This document shows, one piece after another, positions 1 through 7,766 of a stretch of DNA of 16,663 nt. Position numbers and translations under genes: made by a program. Source of the DNA: ZC4RG35 sp964571765 (lineage in GTDB: Bacteria; Actinomycetota; Acidimicrobiia; Spongiisociales; ZC4RG35); NCBI GenBank assembly GCA_964571765.1, contig CAZNDH010000031.1, forward strand, positions 1-16,663, given 5' to 3'. The notes below the pieces were generated by a model. That model was not told the DNA's origin, ran no database searches, and worked only from the letters and a program-made list of their open reading frames with translations. The first letter of the stretch is position 1; every line of letters begins with the position of its first letter.

Positions 1-310
1 ATTATGCGTACCCAGCAACGGCCTTGCCGTTCACCGTGAATGCAGGGATGTTGTAAGGAGATCGTCTCCTCCGCATCCGGATCAACGAGCAGTATCGGAT
101 CTGAGTCCGATGGACGGCATCAGGTCCGGGCAAGAAGCCTCCGCCTAGCGCTACGAACGTCAGAAGGTCGACACCCCCCTCGTACGGTGGCCCTTTGAGC
201 AAGAGTCCTCGCCTCACCCGCGACGGGCGTCAAGGAAAGAGAATGGCTCCCGAGGATCGCTCCCCACGGCAGGACGTCGGCCCGAGCGGGCAAACCCGAC
301 GCGCCGAAAT
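1..310. other. Left-edge region without a recognisable gene
   Basis: No reading frame here is convincing. A 71-codon minus-strand frame (2-217) is open and ends in a stop at 2-4. Its last residues (NIPAFTVNGKAVAGY) faintly recall the C-terminal strand of thioredoxin-fold proteins, but the upstream residues are arginine- and glycine-rich without any domain pattern, and no ribosome binding site is visible. The stretch lies on the 3' side of a tRNA gene, a common place for integrated elements, but no integrase or duplicated tRNA end is visible in this window. Confidence 0.4.
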
Positions 311-327
311 CCCCGCTCACGCAGGGG
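311..327 (-). terminator. Small GC hairpin downstream of tRNA-Arg
   Basis: On the minus strand CCCCTGC and GCGGGG with one G.T pair form a 7-bp stem closed by a GTGA tetraloop. It starts 10 nt after the tRNA 3' end and is followed by ATTTCGG, so the T-run is weak. It is likely a terminator or processing stop for the tRNA transcript, but this is inferred from position and shape only. Confidence 0.4.
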
Positions 328-336
328 TTTCATCAG

Positions 337-410
337 CGCGCCCGGGAGGACTCGAACCCCCAACCTCCTGATCCGTAGTCAGACGCTCTATCCAATTGAG
401 CTACGGGCGC
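337..410 (-). tRNA. tRNA-Arg (anticodon ACG)
   Basis: A full cloverleaf can be drawn. It has a 7-bp acceptor stem GCGCCCG with CGGGCGC, a D arm GCTC...GAGC, an anticodon stem TCTGA with TCAGG (one T.G pair), the loop CTACGGA and a T arm of GGGGG with CCTCC around TTCGAGT. The anticodon ACG (374-376 on the plus strand) would be edited to ICG and read CGU, CGC and CGA arginine codons. The gene is 74 nt, the discriminator base is G and no CCA tail is encoded. Confidence 0.95.
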
Positions 411-420
411 GGGATGACTG

Positions 421-450
421 ATTATCGCAGGGGTTCTGCCGTTGGGCCAA
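421..450 (-). promoter_or_regulatory. Probable promoter of tRNA-Arg
   Basis: On the minus strand TTGGCC (445-450) and GATAAT (421-426) are separated by 18 nt. Transcription would begin a few bases before the tRNA 5' end at 410. The -10 is close to the sigma-70/SigA consensus and the -35 keeps TTG. The assignment rests on sequence match and position. Confidence 0.5.
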
Positions 451-455
451 CGGGC

Positions 456-506
456 GAATGCATTTGCACCAGGGTGCGGAAACCGCGACCTGGTGCAAAT
501 GCATTC
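456..506. repeat. 18-bp perfect palindromic hairpin
   Basis: GAATGCATTTGCACCAGG (456-473) has its exact reverse complement at 489-506. After two mismatched positions the stem resumes with GCGG/CCGC around an AAA loop, so almost all of the 51 nt can fold. It lies between the end of the OmpA-type gene and the promoter of tRNA-Arg. No T-run follows on either strand. It could be a factor-independent terminator for the OmpA-type gene, an operator, or a copy of a dispersed palindromic element. Confidence 0.85.
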
Positions 507-581
507 CGGGATGGGGTGCGGAGGCACGAGGCAAGGTGGAAGCGTCCTTGACCCCGAAAGCCATGTAGACGCGTTCCCGTC

Positions 582-2444
582 TCAGCTGCCAGGGAGAGCC
601 CGGTCGGTGAACACCACCAACTCGACCCTACGGTTGAGCTGGCGGCCCTCGGGATTGTCGGCCCCGTCGGCAGTGGTGTTGGGAGCCACCGGCTCACTGG
701 CGCCTCTGCCCTCGGCGTCGAGGCGGCCGGCATCGATCCCGTGCTCTTCGGCGAGGGCCGCCAGGACGGTCCGGGCCCGCTGCTCGGAGAGACGCTGATT
801 GGTTGCGGGGTTCCCGATCGAGTCCGTGTGGCCCACCACCAACACCCGATCACCTTCGAAGTACTCCAAGATCTCGGCGACCAGCGCCAGTGCCTGACGG
901 GCGTCGGGGCGCAGGGCGGAGCTCCCGAAGTCGAAGAGGATGCTGTCGGGCAGCGTCAGCTGAATGCCCCCCTCAACGGTTGTGGCGTCGAACCGGGTGA
1001 GTGCCTGGGTTATCCGATCGACCTGTGAGACCGCCAGCTCGTCCTCGACCAACCGGCTCCGCTCGGGCACGGCGAACACCCGGGCTTCAACCGGGACCGG
1101 CGGTCTGTCCGGCCTCGACAGGTCGAACGGACCGAAGGTGAACGCCGGCTGTCGGGTATCCGCATCTGTGGCCGACCTGGTGGGGTTGACTTCCACAGAG
1201 ATCGACGCGACCTCCCCGGCGACCCGACCTGAGAAGATCAGCGTGGCCTCAACGGTGGTTCCTGCCTCGACGAGGAGGTTGGGGTTGTCCGTCAGCGGGA
1301 CCAGTGGGTACAGGTTGCCCAGATCGTCGACCATCGACGTCCCCGTGGCCGCCAGGCTCACCGAGTCTGCCCGAGCGTTGACCAGGGTCATGGCCACCTC
1401 CACCCCCAGTTCGGTGAAGCTCATGTCGTGCACTCCGATGGTGACTCCCGCCGGATGGGTCACCGATTGCCCCACGGTCACCGGTCCCGGAAGGGGAGCC
1501 AGCGCCGAGTCACCTTCCAGATGGATCTCCCGAACCAGGAACTCCGGGTAATACCTCCCCTGCTCCTGATGCACCCGTGTCCCGGCGTTGAGACCGACGT
1601 TGAGCCGGGTTGCCTCGGGGTGGATCCGGCCGGCGAAGGTGAGCGCACCGCTCCGCGCCGAGGCCTCGGGAACCGATATCCAACCCTCGTCGGCGGGGAG
1701 GAGCAACGGGTACCGGTTGCCCAGGTCGTCCTCGATGAAGCTGGGGGCGATCGTCGGCGAGATGCGAGCCTCGCCCCCCAGCGGGTTGGAGATCCGCACC
1801 CAGACCCCGATTCGGTTGTCGGTGAGGTTGACCCCTTCGACCCTGAGCTCGATCCCCCACCCCACACTGTCGCTGACCACCCGGCTCACCGGCACCGGAT
1901 CGGGGAGTGCCGGCCGGGTGGCGGTCGGGTCGAGTCGGATGGGGCCGACCTCAAACGAAGGCATGGTGCTGGTGGGGTTGGCAGGAGAGGCACCGCTGCC
2001 CTGGTTGAAGCGGAGGGTCACCGCCGAGGTGTCGGGCAGGGCGGCGAAGCGCAACGAGAAGTCGAGCTCGCCGGCAGGGGCGAGCTCCGTCGCCGGGAAG
2101 GGGTCGACCATGGCCGAGACCTGGCCTCCGTCGGCCAACAGCTCGTTGGCACCTCTCCCGATGACCAAGCTGTAGGGGGAGCCGTTGGTGATCGCACCCG
2201 ACACCACCACCGACTCGTCGAACTGTTCGATACGTTCGACCCTCAGCTGAGCGCCGTTGGGATGGGTGGCCAATGCGACCACCTCATAGACCACGCTCAC
2301 CAAGTCGACAACCTCAGCCGCGGTGGTCGTCGTCGTGTTGGCTCCAAGAGTGATTGTCGTGGACACTGTCGCAGGGGTGCATCCAGCCACTAGGAGAAGT
2401 GCCAGCGCCAAGGGGCCGAGCCTGAAACGGGTCGCGGGGACCAT
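582..2444 (-). CDS. OmpA-family lipoprotein with three tandem beta-sandwich-like modules
   Basis: This is a predicted surface lipoprotein of 620 residues. Residues 1-22 form a lipoprotein signal: a hydrophobic stretch followed by lipobox VAGC with Cys22. A Thr-rich linker follows. Three modules of about 125 residues (about 45-175, 185-313 and 320-445) each close with a similar strand (PSFEVGPIRL, PEFLVREIHL, PAFTFGPFDL). Modules 2 and 3 share a DDLGN-YPL motif, so they look like internal duplicates. The C-terminal 495-615 is an OmpA/MotB domain with ILFDFGSSALRPDA, a TD...N..LS..RA motif (Asp541, Arg556) and NRRVELVV, which in this family binds the diaminopimelate of peptidoglycan. The likely role is to tether the membrane to the wall. 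The ATG at 2444 was chosen because it puts the signal peptide at the N-terminus. The frame is open 39 codons further, but that part is not signal-like, and GTG codons at 2447 and 2450 are alternatives. Confidence 0.85.
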   Translation of the reverse strand: MVPATRFRLGPLALALLLVAGCTPATVSTTITLGANTTTTTAAEVVDLVSVVYEVVALATHPNGAQLRVERIEQFDESVVVSGAITNGSPYSLVIGRGANELLADGGQVSAMVDPFPATELAPAGELDFSLRFAALPDTSAVTLRFNQGSGASPANPTSTMPSFEVGPIRLDPTATRPALPDPVPVSRVVSDSVGWGIELRVEGVNLTDNRIGVWVRISNPLGGEARISPTIAPSFIEDDLGNRYPLLLPADEGWISVPEASARSGALTFAGRIHPEATRLNVGLNAGTRVHQEQGRYYPEFLVREIHLEGDSALAPLPGPVTVGQSVTHPAGVTIGVHDMSFTELGVEVAMTLVNARADSVSLAATGTSMVDDLGNLYPLVPLTDNPNLLVEAGTTVEATLIFSGRVAGEVASISVEVNPTRSATDADTRQPAFTFGPFDLSRPDRPPVPVEARVFAVPERSRLVEDELAVSQVDRITQALTRFDATTVEGGIQLTLPDSILFDFGSSALRPDARQALALVAEILEYFEGDRVLVVGHTDSIGNPATNQRLSEQRARTVLAALAEEHGIDAGRLDAEGRGASEPVAPNTTADGADNPEGRQLNRRVELVVFTDRALPGS

Positions 2445-2524
2445 CACCACATCATTGTCGGTTGCCCCGCCAAAGGCCTGGAGACACTTCGCCGGCCGAC
2501 GAAATGGGCCGGTGGGGATTCGGC

Positions 2525-2530
2525 TACTTT
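2525..2530 (+). promoter_or_regulatory. -10 box for zwf transcript (leaderless type)
   Basis: TACTTT fits TANNNT and lies 7 nt before an ATG at 2538, the spacing at which transcription starts on or next to the start codon. No clear -35 is present. Confidence 0.4.
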
Positions 2531-2537
2531 TGACGCG

Positions 2538-2603
2538 ATGGCGGTCACCTTCACCATCCAACGTCGGAGCACCAGCGAGTCGGGACCCCGCCAGCCGTGG
2601 TGA
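2538..2603 (+). CDS. Possible 21-residue leader ORF overlapping zwf
   Basis: An ATG-initiated ORF of 21 codons begins 7 nt after a TACTTT box and ends in TGA at 2601-2603. Its stop overlaps the second of two adjacent GTG codons of zwf in a GTGA arrangement. The zwf start has no good ribosome binding site, so translation of this short ORF could deliver ribosomes to zwf. The peptide is rich in Thr, Arg and Ser and is not obviously biased to one amino acid, so classical attenuation is not suggested. It may instead be untranslated leader sequence. Confidence 0.35.
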   Translation: MAVTFTIQRRSTSESGPRQPW

Positions 2604-3976
2604 TCGCGGCGGATGCTCTGGTCCTATTCGGGATCACGGGTGACCTGGCCCGAAAGAAGCTCTTCTCCGCTCTCTACCAACTCACCGAGGAGGGGAGGCT
2701 CGACATGCCGGTGGTGGGGGTCGCCTCCAGGGACTGGGATGACGACACCTTGAGACATCATGTCAGGGAGGCTCTCCAAGGCAGGGACGAGCCCTTCGAC
2801 AACGAGGTGTTCGAGCGACTGGCCGCCAACCTCTGCTACGTGGCGGGTAACTACCGCGACCAGACCACCTACCGGGAGATCGCCGCCAGGGTCGAGGGAA
2901 AGCAATGTGTGGTCGCCTATCTGGCCATCCCGCCCAATCTCTTCGACGATGTGATCACCGGGCTAGCCGAAGTGGGGTTGTCCGACGACGGGCGGGTCGT
3001 GGTGGAGAAGCCTTTCGGACGCGACGCCGGCTCGGCAGCCGAGCTCAACCGCATAGTCCACGAGGCATACTCTGAAGACTCGGTTTACCGCATCGACCAC
3101 TTCTTGGGGAAGGAGGCGGTGCAGAACCTGATGGTGTTCCGGTTCGCCAACACCATTCTGGAGCCGGTGTGGAATCGCCATTACATCCGGGGAGTGCAGG
3201 TAACACTCGCCGAGTCGTTCGACGTCGAAGGTCGGGGATCGTTCTACGACGCGGTCGGTGCGGTGCGAGATGTGGTGCAGAACCACCTGCTGCAGGTGGT
3301 TGCCCTCCTCGCCATGGAGCCACCGGTGTCCGACCATCCTGATGCCTTACGCGACGAGCGGATCAAGGTGCTTCGGGCGGTTCGCACCCTGGCGCCCGAA
3401 GATCTGGTCCTAGGCCAGTACCACGGTTATCGGGACGAACCCGGAGTCGACCCGGGATCGGACACCGAGACTTTCGCCGCAGTTCGTCTCCAGATCGACT
3501 CATGGCGGTGGGCAGGAGTCCCCTGGCTTCTCCGTACCGGAAAGGCCATGTCCGACACGGTGACCGAGGCGGTGGTCGAATTCGCCACCCCGCCCCGGGC
3601 TCTGTTCGTCGGTGGTGAGCCAGGGCCGGAGCCCAACCGCCTCACCTTCCGCACCAAGCCCGACGAGGACATCACCCTCTCCATGCAGGCCAAGGTTCCC
3701 GGTCAGGCTCTGGTCAGCGGGCCGATCGAGTTTCACCTCCAGCATGACAGGGTCAGGGGACGGGAAGCGTACGACCGGCTGCTCGCCGACGCTCTGCGAG
3801 GAGACCCGGCACTGTTCGCCCGTCAGGACGCGGTCGCCGAGGCGTGGCGAATCGTCGACAAGGTCCTTGTCGAGCGTCCGGCGATCCTCCCCTACGAGAG
3901 GGGGAGCAACGGTCCCGCCGCGGCCGACCGGCTCCTCAATGGCTGGACCTGGGCCACCCTTCCCGGCGGTACCTAG
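2597..3976 (+). CDS. zwf: Glucose-6-phosphate 1-dehydrogenase
   Basis: This cytoplasmic enzyme oxidises glucose 6-phosphate to 6-phosphogluconolactone with NADP+ as acceptor, the entry step of the oxidative pentose phosphate pathway. The N-terminus carries the Rossmann motif LVLFGITGDLARKK (about residues 8-21), a VVVEKPFG motif, and the family signature RIDHFLGKE around His168. The C-terminal part contains the expected substrate-domain motifs (EPVWN, GSFYDAVGAVRDVVQNHLLQV). At 459 residues it is a little shorter than many actinobacterial G6PDs because it starts almost at the Rossmann strand. The start is GTG, either 2597 or the next codon at 2600. The usual actinobacterial partner opcA is not beside it, and mscL follows after 34 nt in the same direction. 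Confidence 0.93.
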   Translation: MVIAADALVLFGITGDLARKKLFSALYQLTEEGRLDMPVVGVASRDWDDDTLRHHVREALQGRDEPFDNEVFERLAANLCYVAGNYRDQTTYREIAARVEGKQCVVAYLAIPPNLFDDVITGLAEVGLSDDGRVVVEKPFGRDAGSAAELNRIVHEAYSEDSVYRIDHFLGKEAVQNLMVFRFANTILEPVWNRHYIRGVQVTLAESFDVEGRGSFYDAVGAVRDVVQNHLLQVVALLAMEPPVSDHPDALRDERIKVLRAVRTLAPEDLVLGQYHGYRDEPGVDPGSDTETFAAVRLQIDSWRWAGVPWLLRTGKAMSDTVTEAVVEFATPPRALFVGGEPGPEPNRLTFRTKPDEDITLSMQAKVPGQALVSGPIEFHLQHDRVRGREAYDRLLADALRGDPALFARQDAVAEAWRIVDKVLVERPAILPYERGSNGPAAADRLLNGWTWATLPGGT

Positions 3977-4010
3977 AGGTAGCATCCGCGCCTTCGCCCC
4001 TGGAGATTCG

Positions 4011-4394
4011 ATGATCAAAGAGTTCAGGGAGTTTGCCCTCAAGGGCAGCCTGCTCGACGTCGCCGTCGGGTTTGTGCTCGGTGTCGCCTTCGCCACACTG
4101 GTCGCCTCACTCGTCGAGGACTTGATCACACCCCTGGTTGCGGCGATCGCCGGTGAGCCCGGCTTCTCTGCCCTCACCTTCCAGGTGGGGGATGCCGAAA
4201 TCCGCTACGGGAACTTCCTCAATGCGGTCATCTCGTTCCTGCTGGTCGCCGTCGCCCTGTTCCTCTTTGTGGTCAAGCCGGTCAACAAGCTGCGGGGCCG
4301 CTTCACGAGAGCCGAAGAGGCGGCCGCCGAGGCGCCCACGCAGGAAGTTGTCCTCCTCACCGAGATCCGGGACACCCTACGCAGGGGCAACTAG
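4011..4394 (+). CDS. mscL: Large-conductance mechanosensitive channel MscL
   Basis: MscL is a homopentameric inner-membrane channel that opens under high membrane tension and releases solutes in hypo-osmotic shock. The 127-residue product has the typical size. It has the amphipathic N-terminus IKEFREFALKGSLLDVAVG, a first transmembrane helix (about 15-45, pore lining) ending in the family-typical SLVEDLITPLVAA, a short periplasmic loop with GNFLNAVISF, a second helix (about 72-92) and a charged cytoplasmic bundle rich in Glu and Ala. GGAG at 4002-4005 is a good ribosome binding site for the ATG. It lies 34 nt after zwf, so co-transcription is plausible. It converges on the SulP gene with only 32 nt between them. 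Confidence 0.95.
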   Translation: MIKEFREFALKGSLLDVAVGFVLGVAFATLVASLVEDLITPLVAAIAGEPGFSALTFQVGDAEIRYGNFLNAVISFLLVAVALFLFVVKPVNKLRGRFTRAEEAAAEAPTQEVVLLTEIRDTLRRGN

Positions 4395-4426
4395 GAAACC
4401 GGCGTCGTCCAGCCTCGAATGCTGCC

Positions 4427-6559
4427 TTAGCGGAGCAGCGCCGCCACCGCGGCGTTACCGGCGGCCACCCGCTCGGCTAGGACCCCGGCCAGCGTCTTGT
4501 GGAGGTGGACCGCCAGGGCCGGGTTGTCCTGCTCGATCCTGGCAATCGCCTCCCCGTCCAATGAGAGGAGGATGCTGGGCTCGACGGCCATGACCCGGGC
4601 CGATCGTATCCCGGAGCGGTATAGGGACATCTCACCGACAATCGCGCCCGGGCCCGAGGATCTGACCCTTCGCCACCCCCCGTTTGACGGGATCTCGGTG
4701 ACAATCCGACCCCGCTCGACGAGCAGGATCCCCATCGAGCTCTCACCGAAGCTGATCACCTCCTCGCCAGGCCGGGCCCTCAGCACGGCAAGGTACGGTC
4801 GGATCCTCTCCCACTCGGCGATCCCGAATATCTCGCCAAGACTGCAAGCCCGGGCGTCGACGATGTCCCCGATCACCACCTCCTCGGCAAACTCCAGGGC
4901 ATGGTCCAGATCGGCGGTGAGCGATACCTCGGGAAAGCCGCCCAGAGCCTCGACCAGGTCGGAGCGGAGAGAACCGGGGATGTCACAGACCACGAGGGGG
5001 CACGACCTGCTGCGGGCGAGACGGGCCAACTTGGCCAGCGCCGCCACCGCAGTCGAATCGGCCCCGTCGACATGACGGAGATCGATCACCAGGCAGCGAA
5101 CGTCCTCACCGTCCATCATCATCGACACCCTGTCGACCACGGTTTTCGAGGTCCCGAAAAAAAGGAACCCCTGAAGCTCGACGATGAGGATCGCTTCCGC
5201 CTTGGTCTCGAGGATCTCCTCGGCCAAAGGTGGGCGGTCGATCGAGCTGCGTAGCTCGCTCCCCGTGGCGACATGGCGAACCGGGTCGACCCGGCTGTAG
5301 GCGACGACGAAGATGATCACCGCGGCCACCATGCCCAGGGCCACCGCGGCGAGGAACCCGATGGTTGCCACCGCCACCACGATGGCCACCATGAGGAAGA
5401 CCTCCGGACCGGTCATTCGGCGACGGGCGTCGACCAGCCAGTCGGTGATGAACCCCAGACCCAAGAAGATGAGCATCGCTCCGATCAGCGGGATCGGGAC
5501 CACGGAAATGAGGGTCCCCCCAATCAGACCCGCGCTCAGGCACACCACAGCTACCGTCAGCGGGACCAGCCGGCTCACCACCCCCACGCGGTAACCCAGT
5601 GCGGTCAAGCCCAGACTGTGATAACCGGCGGTGGTGCCCGTCACTGCGGCGGCGATATTGGCCACACCCACCCCGCGCAACTCCCGATCGAGGTCTGCGT
5701 CGGACTCGCCGATCACCTCGAGGGCACTCACGTTGAGCAGCATGCCCAGTGTCGCCACCAAGGCCACGGTGATCAACCCCCCCGCCCCTCGACCGAGGAC
5801 CGACCAGTCGGCCGTCCGCAGGAGGTCGAGGGGAAGCCCGAGCACGGTGTCCGCCGACGAGGCGAGCAGACCCAATCCCCGGGCATCATCGAACGACGTC
5901 CCCGATACCAGCAGCGTGAGGAAGAAGACCGTCAGCCCCCCGAGGACTGCCGCGGGAACCAGAAGGACCCCGGGTCTCCGACGAACCGCCACGAGCAGAG
6001 CGACGGCGAACACCGCCGCCGCCAGGAGTGCAACCCACGAGGTAGGGGTGAGCTCGAGCCCTCCGGTGACCAGGTCAACTCCTCCAACGACCAACAGGTA
6101 CCCGGTGCCCGACAGGAATCCTCCGATCACCGGCAGAGGGATGAACCTGATCAAACCACCCCTCCTGAACAGCCCGATGAGGACCATGGACACCCCGGTG
6201 AGCGCGGTACATGCCGCCACATAGAGGACTGTCGACCCGAAGCGAAACTCGGGGTCCACGGTGGCAAGCAGGGTCCCCACCGTGGCCGCGGTGATGGCCG
6301 TCGTGGTGTCCTGAGGAATGACCACGGCACCCGGCAGGGAGCTCCACCGGGCCCCAATCAGGTTGAGGACAGCAGCACCGAGCAGCATGAACCCCGCCCC
6401 CCGGGCCAGGTCGCCCGGTGCGGTCCCGGCGAAGACCAGAGCGGCAAAGGACAACAGGAAGGCGACCTGGATGAAGCCGATGACCGCCCCTACCCCAACG
6501 GCGGACAACAGCCGGGCACGACTGGTGGCTCCTTTCTCAACGGCTTTCGGCGAGCTCAT
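4427..6559 (-). CDS. SulP-family anion transporter with STAS and cyclic-nucleotide-binding domains
   Basis: This integral membrane transporter of the SulP/SLC26 family probably moves sulfate, bicarbonate or another anion; the substrate cannot be read from sequence. From the ATG at 6559 it has 710 residues. A polytopic membrane domain spans about 15-421. A STAS domain follows (about 445-560, including IVELQGFLFFGTSKTVVDRV and VIDLRHVDGADSTAV). A Crp-type cNMP-binding domain ends the protein (about 585-690, with VGEMSLYRSGIRSARV resembling the phosphate-binding cassette, Glu643 and Arg655). The three-part fusion is known in some bacterial SulP proteins and suggests control by cAMP or a similar ligand. 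GTG at 6637, 26 codons upstream in frame, has a better ribosome binding site (GGAGAAAGGT) and may be the true start. The sulfur operon lies upstream on the same strand. Confidence 0.88.
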   Translation of the reverse strand: MSSPKAVEKGATSRARLLSAVGVGAVIGFIQVAFLLSFAALVFAGTAPGDLARGAGFMLLGAAVLNLIGARWSSLPGAVVIPQDTTTAITAATVGTLLATVDPEFRFGSTVLYVAACTALTGVSMVLIGLFRRGGLIRFIPLPVIGGFLSGTGYLLVVGGVDLVTGGLELTPTSWVALLAAAVFAVALLVAVRRRPGVLLVPAAVLGGLTVFFLTLLVSGTSFDDARGLGLLASSADTVLGLPLDLLRTADWSVLGRGAGGLITVALVATLGMLLNVSALEVIGESDADLDRELRGVGVANIAAAVTGTTAGYHSLGLTALGYRVGVVSRLVPLTVAVVCLSAGLIGGTLISVVPIPLIGAMLIFLGLGFITDWLVDARRRMTGPEVFLMVAIVVAVATIGFLAAVALGMVAAVIIFVVAYSRVDPVRHVATGSELRSSIDRPPLAEEILETKAEAILIVELQGFLFFGTSKTVVDRVSMMMDGEDVRCLVIDLRHVDGADSTAVAALAKLARLARSRSCPLVVCDIPGSLRSDLVEALGGFPEVSLTADLDHALEFAEEVVIGDIVDARACSLGEIFGIAEWERIRPYLAVLRARPGEEVISFGESSMGILLVERGRIVTEIPSNGGWRRVRSSGPGAIVGEMSLYRSGIRSARVMAVEPSILLSLDGEAIARIEQDNPALAVHLHKTLAGVLAERVAAGNAAVAALLR

Positions 6560-6637
6560 TCGGCAGGCGACGATACCCCTGGAGGAACCGCCGAGCCGGG
6601 GGCTGGGGCATTTGTTCACCGACTTGGAAGGGTTCAC

Positions 6638-6987
6638 ACCTTTCTCCGCCCGCAGCAGCGCCGCCGAAGTCACCAGGCGCTCAGTGAGCCGTTCTTCGGG
6701 TTCGACGATCTGGTGCCGAGCATGGCCTGGAGACAACACGGTGAACTTCGCCTCCCGACTCCAGACTTCGGATGTCCCCAGCCGGGTCCATGTCAGCCAG
6801 AGACCCGGGACATGACCAATGGCAGCTTCATCTACGAGGCGCGAGAGCCGATCGACTGCCCGGTCTCGGCGTGGTCAACACCTTCCTCGTCCGGAGTGCC
6901 GGCGACGCCGACGCCATCCATCACGACCGCCGCTGATCGCCGACACGACTCGGCGCCCGTAACCACGAATCGACGTGACGACGGCGG
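6638..6987. other. Intergenic stretch upstream of the SulP gene
   Basis: About 350 bases (longer if the SulP gene starts at 6559) contain no credible gene. Open frames on the plus strand, including one ending at 7024, are shadows without domain patterns. An 8-bp inverted repeat (GACCGCCG at 6925-6932, CGGCGGTC at 6982-6989) begins at the stop codon of the DsrE2-like gene and could stop that transcript. Its loop is long, so support is weak. No clear TANNNT box was found close to either SulP start. Confidence 0.4.
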
Positions 6988-7500
6988 TCAGACGAACAGT
7001 TGGACGTCGGCTTCGGCGGCGTAGTCGAGGAAGGCCGCAGCCCCGGCGATGTCGGCGCCTTTGATCAAGTCCCCCGCTTCGACACCCATGACGCCCATGG
7101 TGGTCGAGCAGGCGAAGAACCTGACCCCCTGACCCTGAGCCATCTCGATGAACTCGGGGACCGAGGGCATGTTGGCGTCATTCATCCACTTCTTCATCAT
7201 GGCGGTGGCCGCCGCGGTCGCCCCGGGGAGTGCACCCAGGAGGTTGGGTAGCCGGACCGGCCCAGCAGGATTGGCCAGGGAGGCCAGCTTCAGCCGCCTG
7301 AACCGGTCCTCGTGGAGGATGTCCAGGCCGAAGAAGGTGAAGTAGATGCCCGCCTCCCAGCCCAGGCTGGCTGCCGTGGTGGCCAGGATCAGAGGTGGGT
7401 AGGCCCCGTCGATCGTTCCCTTGGAGGCGACCAGAGCGAGACGACGGGGGCGCTCCCCGGCGACCCGTTCCCCCTCTCGGCGAGTGAGGATATCGGTCAT
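6988..7500 (-). CDS. DsrE/DsrF-like (DsrE2-type) sulfur-handling protein
   Basis: A 170-residue protein of the DsrE superfamily, nearest in look to the DsrE2 (DsrE/F/H-like) subgroup. It opens with LALVASKGTIDGAYPPLILATTAASLG, continues with IYFTFFGLDIL, and carries the conserved cysteine in FFACSTTMGVMG (Cys131). This residue is the likely site that accepts or passes persulfide sulfur. Members often sit beside tusA and rhodanese genes and work in sulfur transfer or sulfide-related metabolism. The hydrophobic segments may associate with the membrane. Its ATG overlaps the tusA stop by 4 nt (ATGA), so the two are translationally coupled. The exact reaction is not known. Confidence 0.85.
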   Translation of the reverse strand: MTDILTRREGERVAGERPRRLALVASKGTIDGAYPPLILATTAASLGWEAGIYFTFFGLDILHEDRFRRLKLASLANPAGPVRLPNLLGALPGATAAATAMMKKWMNDANMPSVPEFIEMAQGQGVRFFACSTTMGVMGVEAGDLIKGADIAGAAAFLDYAAEADVQLFV

Positions 7501-7766
7501 CTCCGGGCGCCCTTCTCGATCCAGAACAGCTGCCGCTGCTCTTCACGACGTTCGGCGAGCAGGGTGTCGCCCCGCTGACGGGCCATCGCCGGGATGTCCT
7601 CCAGGGCTCCCGGGTCGGAGGTGGCAACCCGCAACACCTCGCCGGGGGAGAGACCCCCGAGGGCCAGCGCCGCCTTGTACACCGGGAGGGGGCAGAGCAG
7701 CCCGATGCAATCGAGCTCGGCGTCGAACCGGAGGTCCTCGTCTTGGGCTGGTAGATGCTCGGTCAT
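7497..7766 (-). CDS. tusA: TusA-family sulfur carrier
   Basis: A small 89-residue protein of the TusA (SirA) family. The signature LDCIGLLCPLPVYKA contains the CPxP motif with Cys25, which carries sulfur as persulfide in this family. Cys20 is an additional nearby cysteine. The rest follows the family fold, including GEVLRVATSDPGALEDIPAMARQRGD. It probably shuttles sulfane sulfur between a donor and a biosynthetic enzyme. The gene overlaps its upstream neighbour (cysteine synthase) and downstream neighbour (DsrE2-like) by ATGA, and AGGAG lies 5 nt before its ATG. Its use here in cysteine or thiocarboxylate chemistry is inferred from the operon, not shown. Confidence 0.9.
   Translation of the reverse strand: MTEHLPAQDEDLRFDAELDCIGLLCPLPVYKAALALGGLSPGEVLRVATSDPGALEDIPAMARQRGDTLLAERREEQRQLFWIEKGARR

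Noticed and set aside
2..217. 71-codon minus-strand frame with a thioredoxin-fold-like tail (NIPAFTVNGKAV)
   Set aside because: Only about 15 residues look familiar, the rest is low-complexity, and no ribosome binding site or start context supports a gene.
1..410. Integration site of a mobile element at the tRNA-Arg 3' end
   Set aside because: No repeat of the tRNA 3' end and no integrase are visible in the window.
4421..4439. GCTGC/GCAGC hairpin between the converging mscL and SulP genes as a terminator
   Set aside because: The stem is only 5 bp with a 9-nt loop and no T-run, so it is within chance.
5273..7024. 583-codon plus-strand frame opposite the SulP gene
   Set aside because: It is rich in His, Arg, Gln and Pro with no domain pattern and mirrors a well-supported gene on the other strand.
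6812..7024. 70-codon plus-strand frame beginning MTNGSFIYEAREPIDCPVSA
   Set aside because: Its first residues recall START-like proteins faintly, but the rest does not, and there is no ribosome binding site.
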